Source of the DNA: JACIWG01 sp049969935
GTDB taxonomy: Archaea > Thermoproteota > Nitrososphaeria > JACIWG01
NCBI GenBank assembly: GCA_049969935.1
Contig: JBMFNX010000004.1
Coordinates: forward strand, 1-64,000
Direction: 5' to 3'
Length of the DNA stretch: 64,000 bases
Positions within the stretch are counted from its first letter, which is position 1; each line of letters opens with the position of its first letter. The translations under genes were made by a program, and so were the position numbers. The notes beneath the pieces were generated by a model, which was not told the origin of the DNA, did not search any database, and saw only the letters and a program-made list of their open reading frames with translations. Of this stretch, positions 26,215-34,641 are shown piece by piece.

Positions 26215-27050
26215 ATCAGTACACCTCTAGAAACTTTAAGTGAAATGAACGTGAATATTAGTGATATAATTACTAGGGCTGAAGCGAGCGCGGCTGCGAG
26301 ACCATAGTTCATCATCAAAAGGCCTACCATGCGAATCTGTATAGATAGAACTCTTTGGCCTACCACAACACCGCCCATCAAATATGGTATAGCGTATGCG
26401 CCAATATTCCATCCGAAGGCCATAAACCATCCACCCATAAGACCCGGCAAGCTCAATGGAAGCAAAATATGCATGAACCTTCTAAACCGGTCTGCTCCAA
26501 GACAGCTTGAAGCCTCCTCTAAGACAGGGTCTATTTGGCTTATGTTTATACCCATCTGTAGGACAGCGAATGGTAGAGTGTATATTGCGAGAGCCAATGC
26601 GGCGGTTACTGGAGTATAGAGTATGGCAAAAGGGGATATGCCGATTGACTCGAGGAAGGATGAGAAGGGGCCCTTTGGTAGAAAAAGCCACCAGAAGCCG
26701 TATGCTATGTAAAGTTCTCCAAGCAATGGAACCATCAAAATTGACCTAAAAAAGTCTGAAAGAAACCTTACCTTTCTAAGCAGCAGGTAGGCATATGGGT
26801 AGCCTACAATAACATCCAATGTTGCAGAGAAGGCGGCCAACATAAGTGTATTCCTGAAGTCTGGAATATAGTTGGTTGTTATCTTAACATAGTTTTCTAA
26901 AGTGAATATTGGTTGGAAGAAGTAGCTTGAACCCTTTGTGAAGCTAACATAGAATAGTAGTATGAATGGTATAATAAAGAATAGGACTGCAAATGTTAAG
27001 GCTGGAATAATAAATATTATTGGCTTAATTTTTTCAAAATATTCGTTCAT
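26211..27050 (-). CDS. ABC transporter permease, PotB-like
   Basis: This 279-residue permease has about six membrane helices; the first is at residues 12-34. The EAA motif is EEASSCLGADRFRRFMHILLPLSLPG. It is the first of the permease pair and begins 34 bp after the binding protein gene. With the PotA-like ATPase it should form the channel of an importer. Confidence 0.88.
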   Translation of the reverse strand: MNEYFEKIKPIIFIIPALTFAVLFFIIPFILLFYVSFTKGSSYFFQPIFTLENYVKITTNYIPDFRNTLMLAAFSATLDVIVGYPYAYLLLRKVRFLSDFFRSILMVPLLGELYIAYGFWWLFLPKGPFSSFLESIGISPFAILYTPVTAALALAIYTLPFAVLQMGINISQIDPVLEEASSCLGADRFRRFMHILLPLSLPGLMGGWFMAFGWNIGAYAIPYLMGGVVVGQRVLSIQIRMVGLLMMNYGLAAALASALVIISLIFTFISLKVSRGVLI

Positions 27051-27084
27051 AATATTCTACCAAAAAATTTTTAGGAGCCAGAAG

Positions 27085-28398
27085 CTATCCACCTATAAGC
27101 TTCTGGTAGTATGAGACCCATTCTTCAGCATGCGCGTTAATGTATTCCCAGTCCAGAATCTGCATAGATGGGTAAATGTATTTCTTGTACTGGTCTAGTG
27201 TTGGGAAAACCTTGTAAAAGTTTTCTTTTCCACCCCACCAGTCTGGTATAAACTGTTCATAGTATGGGCCAAGCGGGCCTTCGATCATTCCAGCCCAAAG
27301 CTTCTTCGCTTCAGTTGGATTAAGTTCCTTAAAGCCTGGAGAATTGATGTCTGGGAACTGGAACTCTTTGCTCAGAAGCCAGTCAACATATATTTGGGCT
27401 AATACTGGATGCTGAGCCTTTTTAGGTATCCATGCAACACCAGGCAAGTTTGGCATGAACGGTTCAAGAAGCTTGGGACCAAGCCACTTGTTTCCAGCAG
27501 CCTGCTCCATTTCATAGCTGCAACACCAGTATGATGTTATCCATGTAACATTCTTTTCAGACAATTCAATTATTTCCGCCTCATCACTTGTATACTTTAA
27601 TACATTTGGATGAATGTTTTTTGCAACCCATTCTATTGCCTTCTTCATTTGCTCAGGATTCTTGTAATCGTATCCCAATGCTGTTGCAACAGTAGCCAAG
27701 AAGGCCCAGAAACCGTTATCTGAAAGAGACCATAAGGTGATTTTACCCTTAAGCCTGGGGTCTGCAAGATCAAGCCAGCTCTTAACAAAACCAGTCTTTT
27801 CTAGATTAAATACTGGTGTAACCATCGCATGCTGCTGGAACTGAACACCATATGGTGCAAATATGAAGACTGGGTCTACAAAGGCCAGGTTCGGGACAAG
27901 CGGCGAAGGCAGGAACGGTTCAGCAACATCCTTTGCCTTTGCCTCTTCAAAGAAGTTTATTTCTATATGCATCACATCATATGGTGCCGGCAGTCCCGCT
28001 TGGTAGGCAGAGTAAAGTTGGTACATGAAGCCACCCTTAGCCTCCTGTGTGCCAACAAACTTTACTTCAATATCGACACCATACTTGTTTTTCACATAGC
28101 TCTTGAACGATGGTATAAAATATGTGTCCACAAGGCCCCAGTAGGTCCAGTCCGCGATCGTTATAGAACCCTCCTTCTTTATTTCATCAACGATTTCTTC
28201 ATATGACATGTACTTGTTTAATATTGGAACCCAGACTTTACCCTCATAAGGCCAAGGCTGAGGCTTTCCTGAAGTTTGTGTCACAGTCTTGGTTACAGTT
28301 GTTACGCCAGCCGCTGGTGCCGTAAGAAGGTAGATTGTGCTTCCAAGAAATATTAAGGCCAAAACTGTTGAGACAAGAAACATGCTTTTCCAATTCAT
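27085..28398 (-). CDS. ABC transporter substrate-binding protein, PotD/iron-type family
   Basis: I start this at ATG 28398 because a GGTGA ribosome site sits five bases upstream; TTG 28413 would add five residues. The N-terminus is one hydrophobic anchor followed by a threonine-rich linker (TTVTKTVTQTSG), the usual way archaeal binding proteins are tethered outside the membrane. The rest resembles the polyamine/iron binding-protein group: ITIADWTYWGLVDTYFIPSF, PYDVMHIEINFF, WLDLADPRLKGKITLW. Aromatic richness and the sugar-gene context suggest a carbohydrate or amino-sugar ligand, which is inference. Confidence 0.8.
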   Translation of the reverse strand: MNWKSMFLVSTVLALIFLGSTIYLLTAPAAGVTTVTKTVTQTSGKPQPWPYEGKVWVPILNKYMSYEEIVDEIKKEGSITIADWTYWGLVDTYFIPSFKSYVKNKYGVDIEVKFVGTQEAKGGFMYQLYSAYQAGLPAPYDVMHIEINFFEEAKAKDVAEPFLPSPLVPNLAFVDPVFIFAPYGVQFQQHAMVTPVFNLEKTGFVKSWLDLADPRLKGKITLWSLSDNGFWAFLATVATALGYDYKNPEQMKKAIEWVAKNIHPNVLKYTSDEAEIIELSEKNVTWITSYWCCSYEMEQAAGNKWLGPKLLEPFMPNLPGVAWIPKKAQHPVLAQIYVDWLLSKEFQFPDINSPGFKELNPTEAKKLWAGMIEGPLGPYYEQFIPDWWGGKENFYKVFPTLDQYKKYIYPSMQILDWEYINAHAEEWVSYYQKLIGG

Positions 28399-28528
28399 GA
28401 TATTCACCGTCAAAGAATATTAAAGAGCATATTATTTAAATTTTTTCTTGCCGCGGAAACTTATTATAAAAAATTGAGAAATTATAATTTTATAATATAC
28501 ATTTTGCATAAAATTTTTATAAAAAGGT

Positions 28529-29602
28529 TTAGGCCTTTTTAATGATCGTGAATCGTCTTATATGGAATTTTCTTGAGCCTACCGCGTCAACCATTTTAAA
28601 CCTGTCAGGGCCATAGAGGTCGACCTTAAGAAGTCTATTCCCGAGGCTTATCATTAAACGAGTATTTGTTCCAAGGAATGTAGAACGTTCAATCTTTGCC
28701 TCGAAAACATTATCCTTATCTTTAGGATCTTCTATAACTTCTATATCTTCCGGCCTTATGCTTAAAATTATGCTATCATTAACCTCGTATTCTTGAACAT
28801 TGGGCATGGGATCGGATACAAGGGAGAGGTCTTGGACATTAATCTTCAACCTATTTCCTGTAACTTCAGCAATTGTTCCCTCGAGGAAATTGGATGTTCC
28901 AATAAAGTCTGCTACAAAGTCTGATTGAGGGTTTAGATATAGTTCTAAGGGTGTTCCAACCTGCTGAACCCGTCCATGATTCATGACATAAACTTTGTCC
29001 GATATCGCGAAGGCTTCAGCCTGATCGTGTGTGACATAAATTGCAGTCTTGCCAGTCTCCTTCTGGATGCGTCTAATCTCATATTTTAGATCATCTCTTA
29101 ATTTTGCATCCAGATGGCCTAAGGGTTCATCGAAAAGTAGAACTTCAGGGTCTGTAGCCAGAACTCTTGCAATATCAATACGCTGTACTTGGCCACCGCT
29201 AAGCTGTGAGGGCATCCTCTCCTCGAAGCCTTCCATATGTACAAGTTTGAGAACCTCCTTAACCCTTGTATCAATCTCATTTTTTGGAAACTTTCTCATT
29301 TTAAGTCCGAAGGCAACATTCTTGTAAACGTTCATGTGTGGGAAAAGTGCGACCTTTTGGAAAACGAAGCCGATGCTCCTCTTGTGGGGGGGCACGTTTG
29401 TTACATCCTTTTCACCAAAGTATACTTTTCCAGTATCAGGCTTAACCAGGCCAGAAATTATTCTTAACGTTGTAGTTTTACCGCATCCACTTGGACCAAG
29501 TAGTGTCACAAGCTCTTTATCTTTTGCTTCAATGTTCACATGATCGACGGCCAAAAAATCTCCAAAACGTTTAGATATGTCGACAGCCCTAACACTGACC
29601 AT
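28529..29602 (-). CDS. ABC transporter ATP-binding protein, PotA/MalK type
   Basis: This 357-residue protein has an ATPase domain with Walker A GPSGCGKTT (near 36-44), Q-loop FVFQKVALFPHMNVY, signature LSGGQ, Walker B LLFDEP and switch VTHDQAEA. It then has a C-terminal TOBE-type regulatory domain from about residue 240 that ends SIRPEDIEVIED and beyond. It energises the permease pair encoded downstream. It lies between the two binding-protein genes. Confidence 0.9.
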   Translation of the reverse strand: MVSVRAVDISKRFGDFLAVDHVNIEAKDKELVTLLGPSGCGKTTTLRIISGLVKPDTGKVYFGEKDVTNVPPHKRSIGFVFQKVALFPHMNVYKNVAFGLKMRKFPKNEIDTRVKEVLKLVHMEGFEERMPSQLSGGQVQRIDIARVLATDPEVLLFDEPLGHLDAKLRDDLKYEIRRIQKETGKTAIYVTHDQAEAFAISDKVYVMNHGRVQQVGTPLELYLNPQSDFVADFIGTSNFLEGTIAEVTGNRLKINVQDLSLVSDPMPNVQEYEVNDSIILSIRPEDIEVIEDPKDKDNVFEAKIERSTFLGTNTRLMISLGNRLLKVDLYGPDRFKMVDAVGSRKFHIRRFTIIKKA

Positions 29603-29647
29603 ACATTCTATTTTCAGGTAAACATCTTATAAGTTTTAAGTACTATA

Positions 29648-30859
29648 TTAGCTTATGCTTGAAATTAGTTTAGTAAACTCCTTTTCAGACACTCTCTTCT
29701 CCAGATACCATGCAAGATACTTTGAAAACGTTTCATAGAATTTGTTTGAAAATTTTTCGTTGAAACAGTTTTTGTAGCTATTGTAAAATATCTTTTCCTC
29801 AAAATCCAATATATTACTTTCGAAAATTTTTGATGAACCTTTAATCGGGGGAAAGAATCCGGTTTCAATTAACCCTTTCAGGAAATTGGGCTCATATAGT
29901 TCCTCTAAAAATTTTATCGATAAGTGAACATTCTTTGAACTTTTGCATATTCCGAAAGCCATAAGGTAGCCAACCGAATTTGAGGACATTGAATTCGATG
30001 GAATCGGAGCGATTCCAATGTTTTCCATCCCACGATTGGATAGGGTGTGTACTGCGTAATTCCATTGTATCATGATAGGAAACCTTTCTGCAATAAATTC
30101 GTCATCTAATACAGAAGATTCAAGATAAATGACTTCAGGGGGAGAAATTTTTTCTTTCATCAAAAAAGAATAGGTGTCTAGGAGACTTTCTATTGTTTCA
30201 TTAGACAAAAATTTTATGGTCGAATTTGTTGCAAGAGTCTGGCCGCCAAGGTTTTCATAAAGTGATTGAAATACTAGAGAAGAATGTCTTCCTTCAAGAG
30301 AGTAGATGGCGAGACCGTATTCGGTTGGAGAATTTGGATTACATGCTTTTGAAAAATTTTTTGCAATTAGAATTAGTTGGTTAAAAGATTTCGGTGGTTC
30401 AATAATATAGTTTTTGTTATATACAAGGATTGGGAATGAGGTGTGGAATGGTAGAGCGTAAAGGCTTCCATTGCTATAGAAGGTGCGTACGGCTTTTTCA
30501 TAAAATTGTTCAGTTAAACTAAGATTTAATGGTAGAAGATATGGTAAGATTTCTTTAAAATTAAAGTTTGTGACAACAATCATGTCTATTGAAGAATTTT
30601 TTGATGATAAAATAGTTGGAAGAATAGATTCTTTATCAAAATCTATTACATTAACATAGAAGCCCATTTTTTGGAAACTAGGATTCCATCTTTCAATCAG
30701 ATTCTTGAAGGCGATAGCGTCTGGAGCAAGATAATGTGATAGAAAAACAACATTAATTTCATTAGCTGGTTTAACATGATATTGATTATATAATAGAGGG
30801 AGTGTGATTATAGAAAGCAATAGTATGGATATGATTATAGCCAACCTTCTTGAACGCAT
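29648..30859 (-). CDS. Extracellular solute-binding protein, family 1 (sugar-type)
   Basis: This 403-residue protein starts RSRRLAIIISILLLSIITLP, a signal or membrane anchor, followed by a periplasmic-binding-protein fold. LYALPFHTSFPILVYNKNYI and PSNSMSSNSVGYLMAFGICK are the typical substrate-cleft and hinge strands of MalE-like proteins. It is the first gene of the transporter operon. A TATA-like CTTATATCC (about 30880-30888) lies 26 nt upstream of ATG 30859. Its sequence differs clearly from the second binding protein in the operon. Confidence 0.78.
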   Translation of the reverse strand: MRSRRLAIIISILLLSIITLPLLYNQYHVKPANEINVVFLSHYLAPDAIAFKNLIERWNPSFQKMGFYVNVIDFDKESILPTILSSKNSSIDMIVVTNFNFKEILPYLLPLNLSLTEQFYEKAVRTFYSNGSLYALPFHTSFPILVYNKNYIIEPPKSFNQLILIAKNFSKACNPNSPTEYGLAIYSLEGRHSSLVFQSLYENLGGQTLATNSTIKFLSNETIESLLDTYSFLMKEKISPPEVIYLESSVLDDEFIAERFPIMIQWNYAVHTLSNRGMENIGIAPIPSNSMSSNSVGYLMAFGICKSSKNVHLSIKFLEELYEPNFLKGLIETGFFPPIKGSSKIFESNILDFEEKIFYNSYKNCFNEKFSNKFYETFSKYLAWYLEKRVSEKEFTKLISSIS

Positions 30860-30926
30860 TAAGCATACATGTTACTGAATTGGATATAAGGTTTAAAAAT
30901 TAAAAATGATAGAGGAGTAGGCTACG

Positions 30927-31181
30927 ATGATGATAAAAATGGTGACCGTCAAATTTGAGAAGATAAAGGATAAGGTTGAGGAATTTAATGCATTCGTTAA
31001 AGAGAAGAAAAATATTGAGGGAAAGGTTGACGGTGATACAATAGTGTTTGAAAACATTGATAGAGACGATTTAAGGCTTCTCTTAAAAAAGTTTCTTCAC
31101 AGGATCGATGGAGACGATTTTAGAGTGGTATCTAAAGTAGGCGTTCTGACCGTGGTGGAGAAAAGGAAGTTTAAAATGTAG
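30927..31181 (+). CDS. Small basic protein, possible archaeal relative of ribosomal protein eL22
   Basis: This 84-residue basic protein reads VEEFNAFVKEKKNIEGKVDG, then a beta segment, then LLLKKFLHRIDGDDFRVVSK and a final strand VLTVVEKRKF. By eye this follows eukaryotic eL22 element by element: F..FL.E...V.GK near the start, the YLTKKYLKKN helix, the WLRVV strand and the final ELRYF strand, with a shorter middle. eL22 is rare in archaea. The start is ATG 30927 with GAGGAG nine bases before. It precedes the arginyl-tRNA synthetase gene by 43 bp. Gene is likely real; the eL22 link needs a profile search. Confidence 0.55.
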   Translation: MMIKMVTVKFEKIKDKVEEFNAFVKEKKNIEGKVDGDTIVFENIDRDDLRLLLKKFLHRIDGDDFRVVSKVGVLTVVEKRKFKM

Positions 31182-31224
31182 GAGTTAGCTTTTTAAAGCT
31201 AGTAGGCATATAAAAGGGAAAGAT

Positions 31225-33123
31225 ATGCCGTTTAAGATTCTTAAAGAAGAAGTGAAATCGCTAATAGAGAAGGCGTTAAAAGAGCTAGGGTATCCTTTAG
31301 TTGAATTTCTTGTTCAAGAGCCTCCATCACTTGAGTATGGTGAACTTTCATCTAATGTCGCGTTCGAGGTAGGGAGGAAAGTTAAAAGAGACCCTATTGA
31401 GGTAGCATTAAAAATTTCTTCAAAAATTATGGAGTTTGAGAGGAAAACTGTTAAACAGGTTTCAGTAGCTGGACCAGGTTACCTAAACTTTAGTGTGGAT
31501 AGAATAAAGTATTTTGGGGAAACAATAAATCATCTACTACAAGAAAGGCCTGGATATGTTGATGTAGGTAAAGGTATTAGGGTTATAGTTGAGCATACGA
31601 GTGTTAACCCAAACAAGGCTCTACATATAGGGCATCTGAGAAATGTTGTTATAGGCGACATTGTTCACCGTCTACTAAAATATACTAATCATGAAGTTAT
31701 AGTTTTAAATTATATTGACGATTCTGGAGCACAGGTTGCCGACATAATTGTGGGATTCAAGTTCCTCGGCTTCCCCGATAGACCAGGGGAAGACAGTATA
31801 AAATTTGACCAATACTGTGGAGACCATGTTTACGTTAAAGTTAACCAAATTTACGCACAAAATCCTCAGACAGAAAACTATAGAAGAATCGTTTTAAAGG
31901 AAATGGAGAACCCTAGTTCAGAAATATACAAGTTTGCAAAAGATATTATAGAAAAGGTTCTAATTGAACAGCTAAAGACATGCTCAGAAATTGGAGCATA
32001 CTATGATTGCCTAAACTTTGAATCCCATATCATGTTCTCTAATACTTGGAAAAACATTTTCGAACAGTTAAAGGAAAAAAAATTAATTTCATATTGTAGT
32101 GAAGGAAAGAATGTAGGATGCTGGGTGTATAGGGACGAAAGTGGACAGGAGAAGGTTATTATAAGAAGCGATGGGACAGCCACATACATTGCAAAGGACA
32201 TACTTTATGCTGCATGGAAACTTGGACTCGTTGAAGACTTCTTCAAGTACGAGAAATTTATTGTTCAAAAAAATGGTAAAATTTTGTGGAGGACAACACT
32301 TTCTGAAGGTGAAAAAGAACATCCAATATTCAATAACGCTGAGGTAGCTATAAACGTTATCGACATTAGACAAGCTTGGCTACAGAACATAATTTCAGAA
32401 ATATTGAAAAAGTTTGTTGGCAGAGAGTCAAATAAAAGGTACATTCATTTAGGTTACGAGGTTGTATCCTTAAGCAAGGATACGGCTAAGGAAATAGGTG
32501 TTGAGGTTAGCGATAAAGAGTTCGTTCACATGTCAGGTAGAAGTGGAATGTACATTAACGCTGACACAGTCCTAGAAAAGCTTTTCAAACTCTCTTACGA
32601 GGAGACAAAGAAAAGAAATCCTGACGCTGACGAGAAATGGTTGAATGAGGTAGCTCATTCTATAGCGGTTTCTGCAATAAGATACAGTTTGATAAGACAG
32701 GATCTTGGAAAGATACTTGTTTTTGACTTGAAGGAAGCCCTAAAATTGGAGGGTGACACAGGACCATATCTACAGTACACGTATGCTAGAGCATATAATA
32801 TTATAGAAAAGTATGGTAGGATTCCAGAAAAAGTGAAAGTCTTTGATAAGCTTAATGAGGATGAAGAGTATGTCCTTTTGATTGAACTGTCAAAGATTAG
32901 GGAGAAGGTGGAGGAGGCGGCTATAAAATTGCAGCCGAATAAGATTGCAGAATACGCTCACAAACTTTGCTTATATTTTAACACATTTTATGAAAAACAT
33001 CAAGTATTGCATGAGAAAGATGAATCTAAAAGGGAGCAGAGGATACTGCTCGTATATTCCTTTACAAGAGCATTGAAAACATTAATGGACATACTTGGAA
33101 TAGAAGCACACAAAAGAATATAA
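31225..33123 (+). CDS. argS: Arginyl-tRNA synthetase
   Basis: This class I synthetase of 632 residues charges tRNA-Arg. The N-terminal Add-1 domain (about 1-110) precedes the HIGH motif in NPNKALHIGHLRNVVIGD near 128-145. The KMSKS position reads HMSGRSGMYINAD, the usual archaeal variant. The C-terminal DALR anticodon-binding domain begins GDTGPYLQYTYARAYNII near 512. Length is full. It stands between a small basic protein and a RadA paralogue, all on the plus strand. Confidence 0.95.
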   Translation: MPFKILKEEVKSLIEKALKELGYPLVEFLVQEPPSLEYGELSSNVAFEVGRKVKRDPIEVALKISSKIMEFERKTVKQVSVAGPGYLNFSVDRIKYFGETINHLLQERPGYVDVGKGIRVIVEHTSVNPNKALHIGHLRNVVIGDIVHRLLKYTNHEVIVLNYIDDSGAQVADIIVGFKFLGFPDRPGEDSIKFDQYCGDHVYVKVNQIYAQNPQTENYRRIVLKEMENPSSEIYKFAKDIIEKVLIEQLKTCSEIGAYYDCLNFESHIMFSNTWKNIFEQLKEKKLISYCSEGKNVGCWVYRDESGQEKVIIRSDGTATYIAKDILYAAWKLGLVEDFFKYEKFIVQKNGKILWRTTLSEGEKEHPIFNNAEVAINVIDIRQAWLQNIISEILKKFVGRESNKRYIHLGYEVVSLSKDTAKEIGVEVSDKEFVHMSGRSGMYINADTVLEKLFKLSYEETKKRNPDADEKWLNEVAHSIAVSAIRYSLIRQDLGKILVFDLKEALKLEGDTGPYLQYTYARAYNIIEKYGRIPEKVKVFDKLNEDEEYVLLIELSKIREKVEEAAIKLQPNKIAEYAHKLCLYFNTFYEKHQVLHEKDESKREQRILLVYSFTRALKTLMDILGIEAHKRI

Positions 33124-33173
33124 TCGTGCACTATACTAAAGCTTATATCCAGTAAACTGGTGAAGGAACTGTA

Positions 33174-34094
33174 ATGTTTTACGATTATGGTATGGAATTG
33201 AAGGATTTGGGTATAATATCAGATGAAAAGATTGAAGCCTTAAAAAAGGAGAATATTAGGACATGCATACAACTTTTGTTTGCTCCAAATGATGTAATAG
33301 AAAAGTATTTTAGCGAAAGTGAAAGGCAAGAAATTTTTATTAAAATTGAAGAACTTTTTCCAGCAGTCTACAGGTTTAGGGAGATAAAACTTGAGCCAGT
33401 GACTGTTAAAACTTCGATAAAAGAACTTGACAAAATACTTGGGGGAGGAATAAGCTCAGCTAATATAACAGAAGTTTGTAGTGAGAAAAGGTATATAAGG
33501 ACACTGTTTGCATACAATATAATACTAAATTTTCTACAATTGTTCGAGAAAACGGCAATATTGTACAATGATTCAAACAAGATGTTCAGGCCTGAGGGAC
33601 TATGTGAACTAGCACATTATAGGGGGATAGAGGAAAACTTTTTTCTTGAAAAAATTTTCGTCTTTAAGCCTTACACAGTTTTTCAGCAGTTCGAAGTATT
33701 CGAACTGTTAGAAAAAAATATTAAGTCAGATTTGAGAATACTATTTGTTATTGATGGAATTGGAGACTTCTTTAAGTCTACTACAAAAAGAAAGGACATC
33801 ACATTTTATAACCTTCGCATGCTTGAAAGCTTTGTTTTAAGAGCAAATTATTTTTCAATCAAATATAATATGATAGTATTGCTGTTAAACAATTTAATAA
33901 GAGATTTTAAAACAGACGCTGTCGAACCACAATTTAATTCAATAATAGGAGAGGCTGTTGGAACAAGAATACTTTTTTATGAAGATAGCGATTCTGTAAG
34001 GGCTAAAGTTATAATAGGAGAGAATGTGAAGGAGATTAGGTTAAGTTTAACAGACTATGGCGTAAGTGATGCTGTTGATAGAAAATTTGGATAA
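33174..34094 (+). CDS. RadA/Rad51-family paralogue with a degenerate P-loop
   Basis: This 306-residue protein aligns with RadA core features: an N-terminal helical segment, KTSIKELDKILGGGISSANITE matching the RadA stretch before the P-loop, YNDSNKMFRPEGL matching RadA's YIDTENTFRPERI, and LFVIDGIGDFF at the Walker B position. The P-loop itself, residues 99-110, reads TEVCSEKRYIRT. The glycines and the GKT lysine are gone, so it probably cannot bind ATP in the normal way. It is most likely a recombination mediator or RadA partner, as Rad51 paralogues are. A true RadA is encoded at 44423-45427. Confidence 0.72.
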   Translation: MFYDYGMELKDLGIISDEKIEALKKENIRTCIQLLFAPNDVIEKYFSESERQEIFIKIEELFPAVYRFREIKLEPVTVKTSIKELDKILGGGISSANITEVCSEKRYIRTLFAYNIILNFLQLFEKTAILYNDSNKMFRPEGLCELAHYRGIEENFFLEKIFVFKPYTVFQQFEVFELLEKNIKSDLRILFVIDGIGDFFKSTTKRKDITFYNLRMLESFVLRANYFSIKYNMIVLLLNNLIRDFKTDAVEPQFNSIIGEAVGTRILFYEDSDSVRAKVIIGENVKEIRLSLTDYGVSDAVDRKFG

Positions 34095-34398
34095 GATAAT
34101 AGATTTCATTGAAAGTGATAGGTGGGAGGAGGCAAAGGATATTGCAAAAAATTCTGTGGGAGCAACATTAGCAGTAAATGCAATAAAATACCTGCAAAAG
34201 AACTCTTCTTTAGAGAAAGAGATTGATAAGATAAAACGTTTGAGAGAAAACTTTTCGAAACTGATTGAGGGAAAATGGTTGCAGGAAACAGACTTAGACT
34301 ATTTCACAGTCCTATTCACTTTCTTTGAACGTGTAGAAAAGAGGTTACAGGAAACCGCTTACGTGAAGAGTGTAGTAGAAGATCCAGACAAAGAGTGA
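34066..34398 (+). CDS. Small helical protein of unknown family
   Basis: This protein of about 110 residues is predicted to be all alpha-helical with charged heptads and has no cysteine cluster or catalytic motif. It begins inside the end of the RadA-paralogue gene: GTG 34066, ATG 34069 and TTG 34075 are all possible and overlap it by 20-29 bp, so translation is coupled and the two proteins may interact. Its 3' end overlaps the convergent EMC6-like gene by 54 bp. I do not recognise it. Confidence 0.55.
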   Translation: MMLLIENLDKIIDFIESDRWEEAKDIAKNSVGATLAVNAIKYLQKNSSLEKEIDKIKRLRENFSKLIEGKWLQETDLDYFTVLFTFFERVEKRLQETAYVKSVVEDPDKE

Positions 34399-34626
34399 AA
34401 GCATTATGTACGTGCCGATGCCGGTTGTAAAAAGGGAACCATTGTCACCTTTATCTGAAAAGATATAGTATTTGCCTATAAAATAGGAGAGGAGATAGAA
34501 TAATATGATTGTTAGTACACCAAAAAATGAGGATTCATTACTAAAGTTCATTACTCCAGAAAATAGTCCAGCAAATATTGCAAAAACAACTCTTAGCCAA
34601 AAGAGCTTATTTTTATCCGTTACCAT
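34345..34626 (-). CDS. EMC6-like three-helix membrane protein
   Basis: This 93-residue protein has three hydrophobic segments (about 9-26, 33-51, 69-90). By eye it follows EMC6, a subunit of the eukaryotic ER membrane protein complex. RVVFAIFAGLFSGVM matches the first helix. FYLLSYFIG matches the second. SLFTTGIGTYIMLSLFVWIF plus the ending YTLHV matches EMC6's LFT.G...FWTFLY..HV. Archaeal EMC6-type proteins are known and would help an EMC3/Oxa1-type insertase place membrane proteins. It starts at ATG 34626, about 15 bp from the divergent NFACT start, and is convergent with the small helical gene. Confidence 0.6.
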   Translation of the reverse strand: MVTDKNKLFWLRVVFAIFAGLFSGVMNFSNESSFFGVLTIILFYLLSYFIGKYYIFSDKGDNGSLFTTGIGTYIMLSLFVWIFYYTLHVSGFL

Positions 34627-34641
34627 AGTAGGTTGACCCCC

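Noticed and set aside
33174..34094. KaiC or RadB annotation for the RadA-like protein
   Set aside because: KaiC and RadB keep a P-loop; this protein does not, and its FRPEGL and LGGGI segments are closest to RadA.
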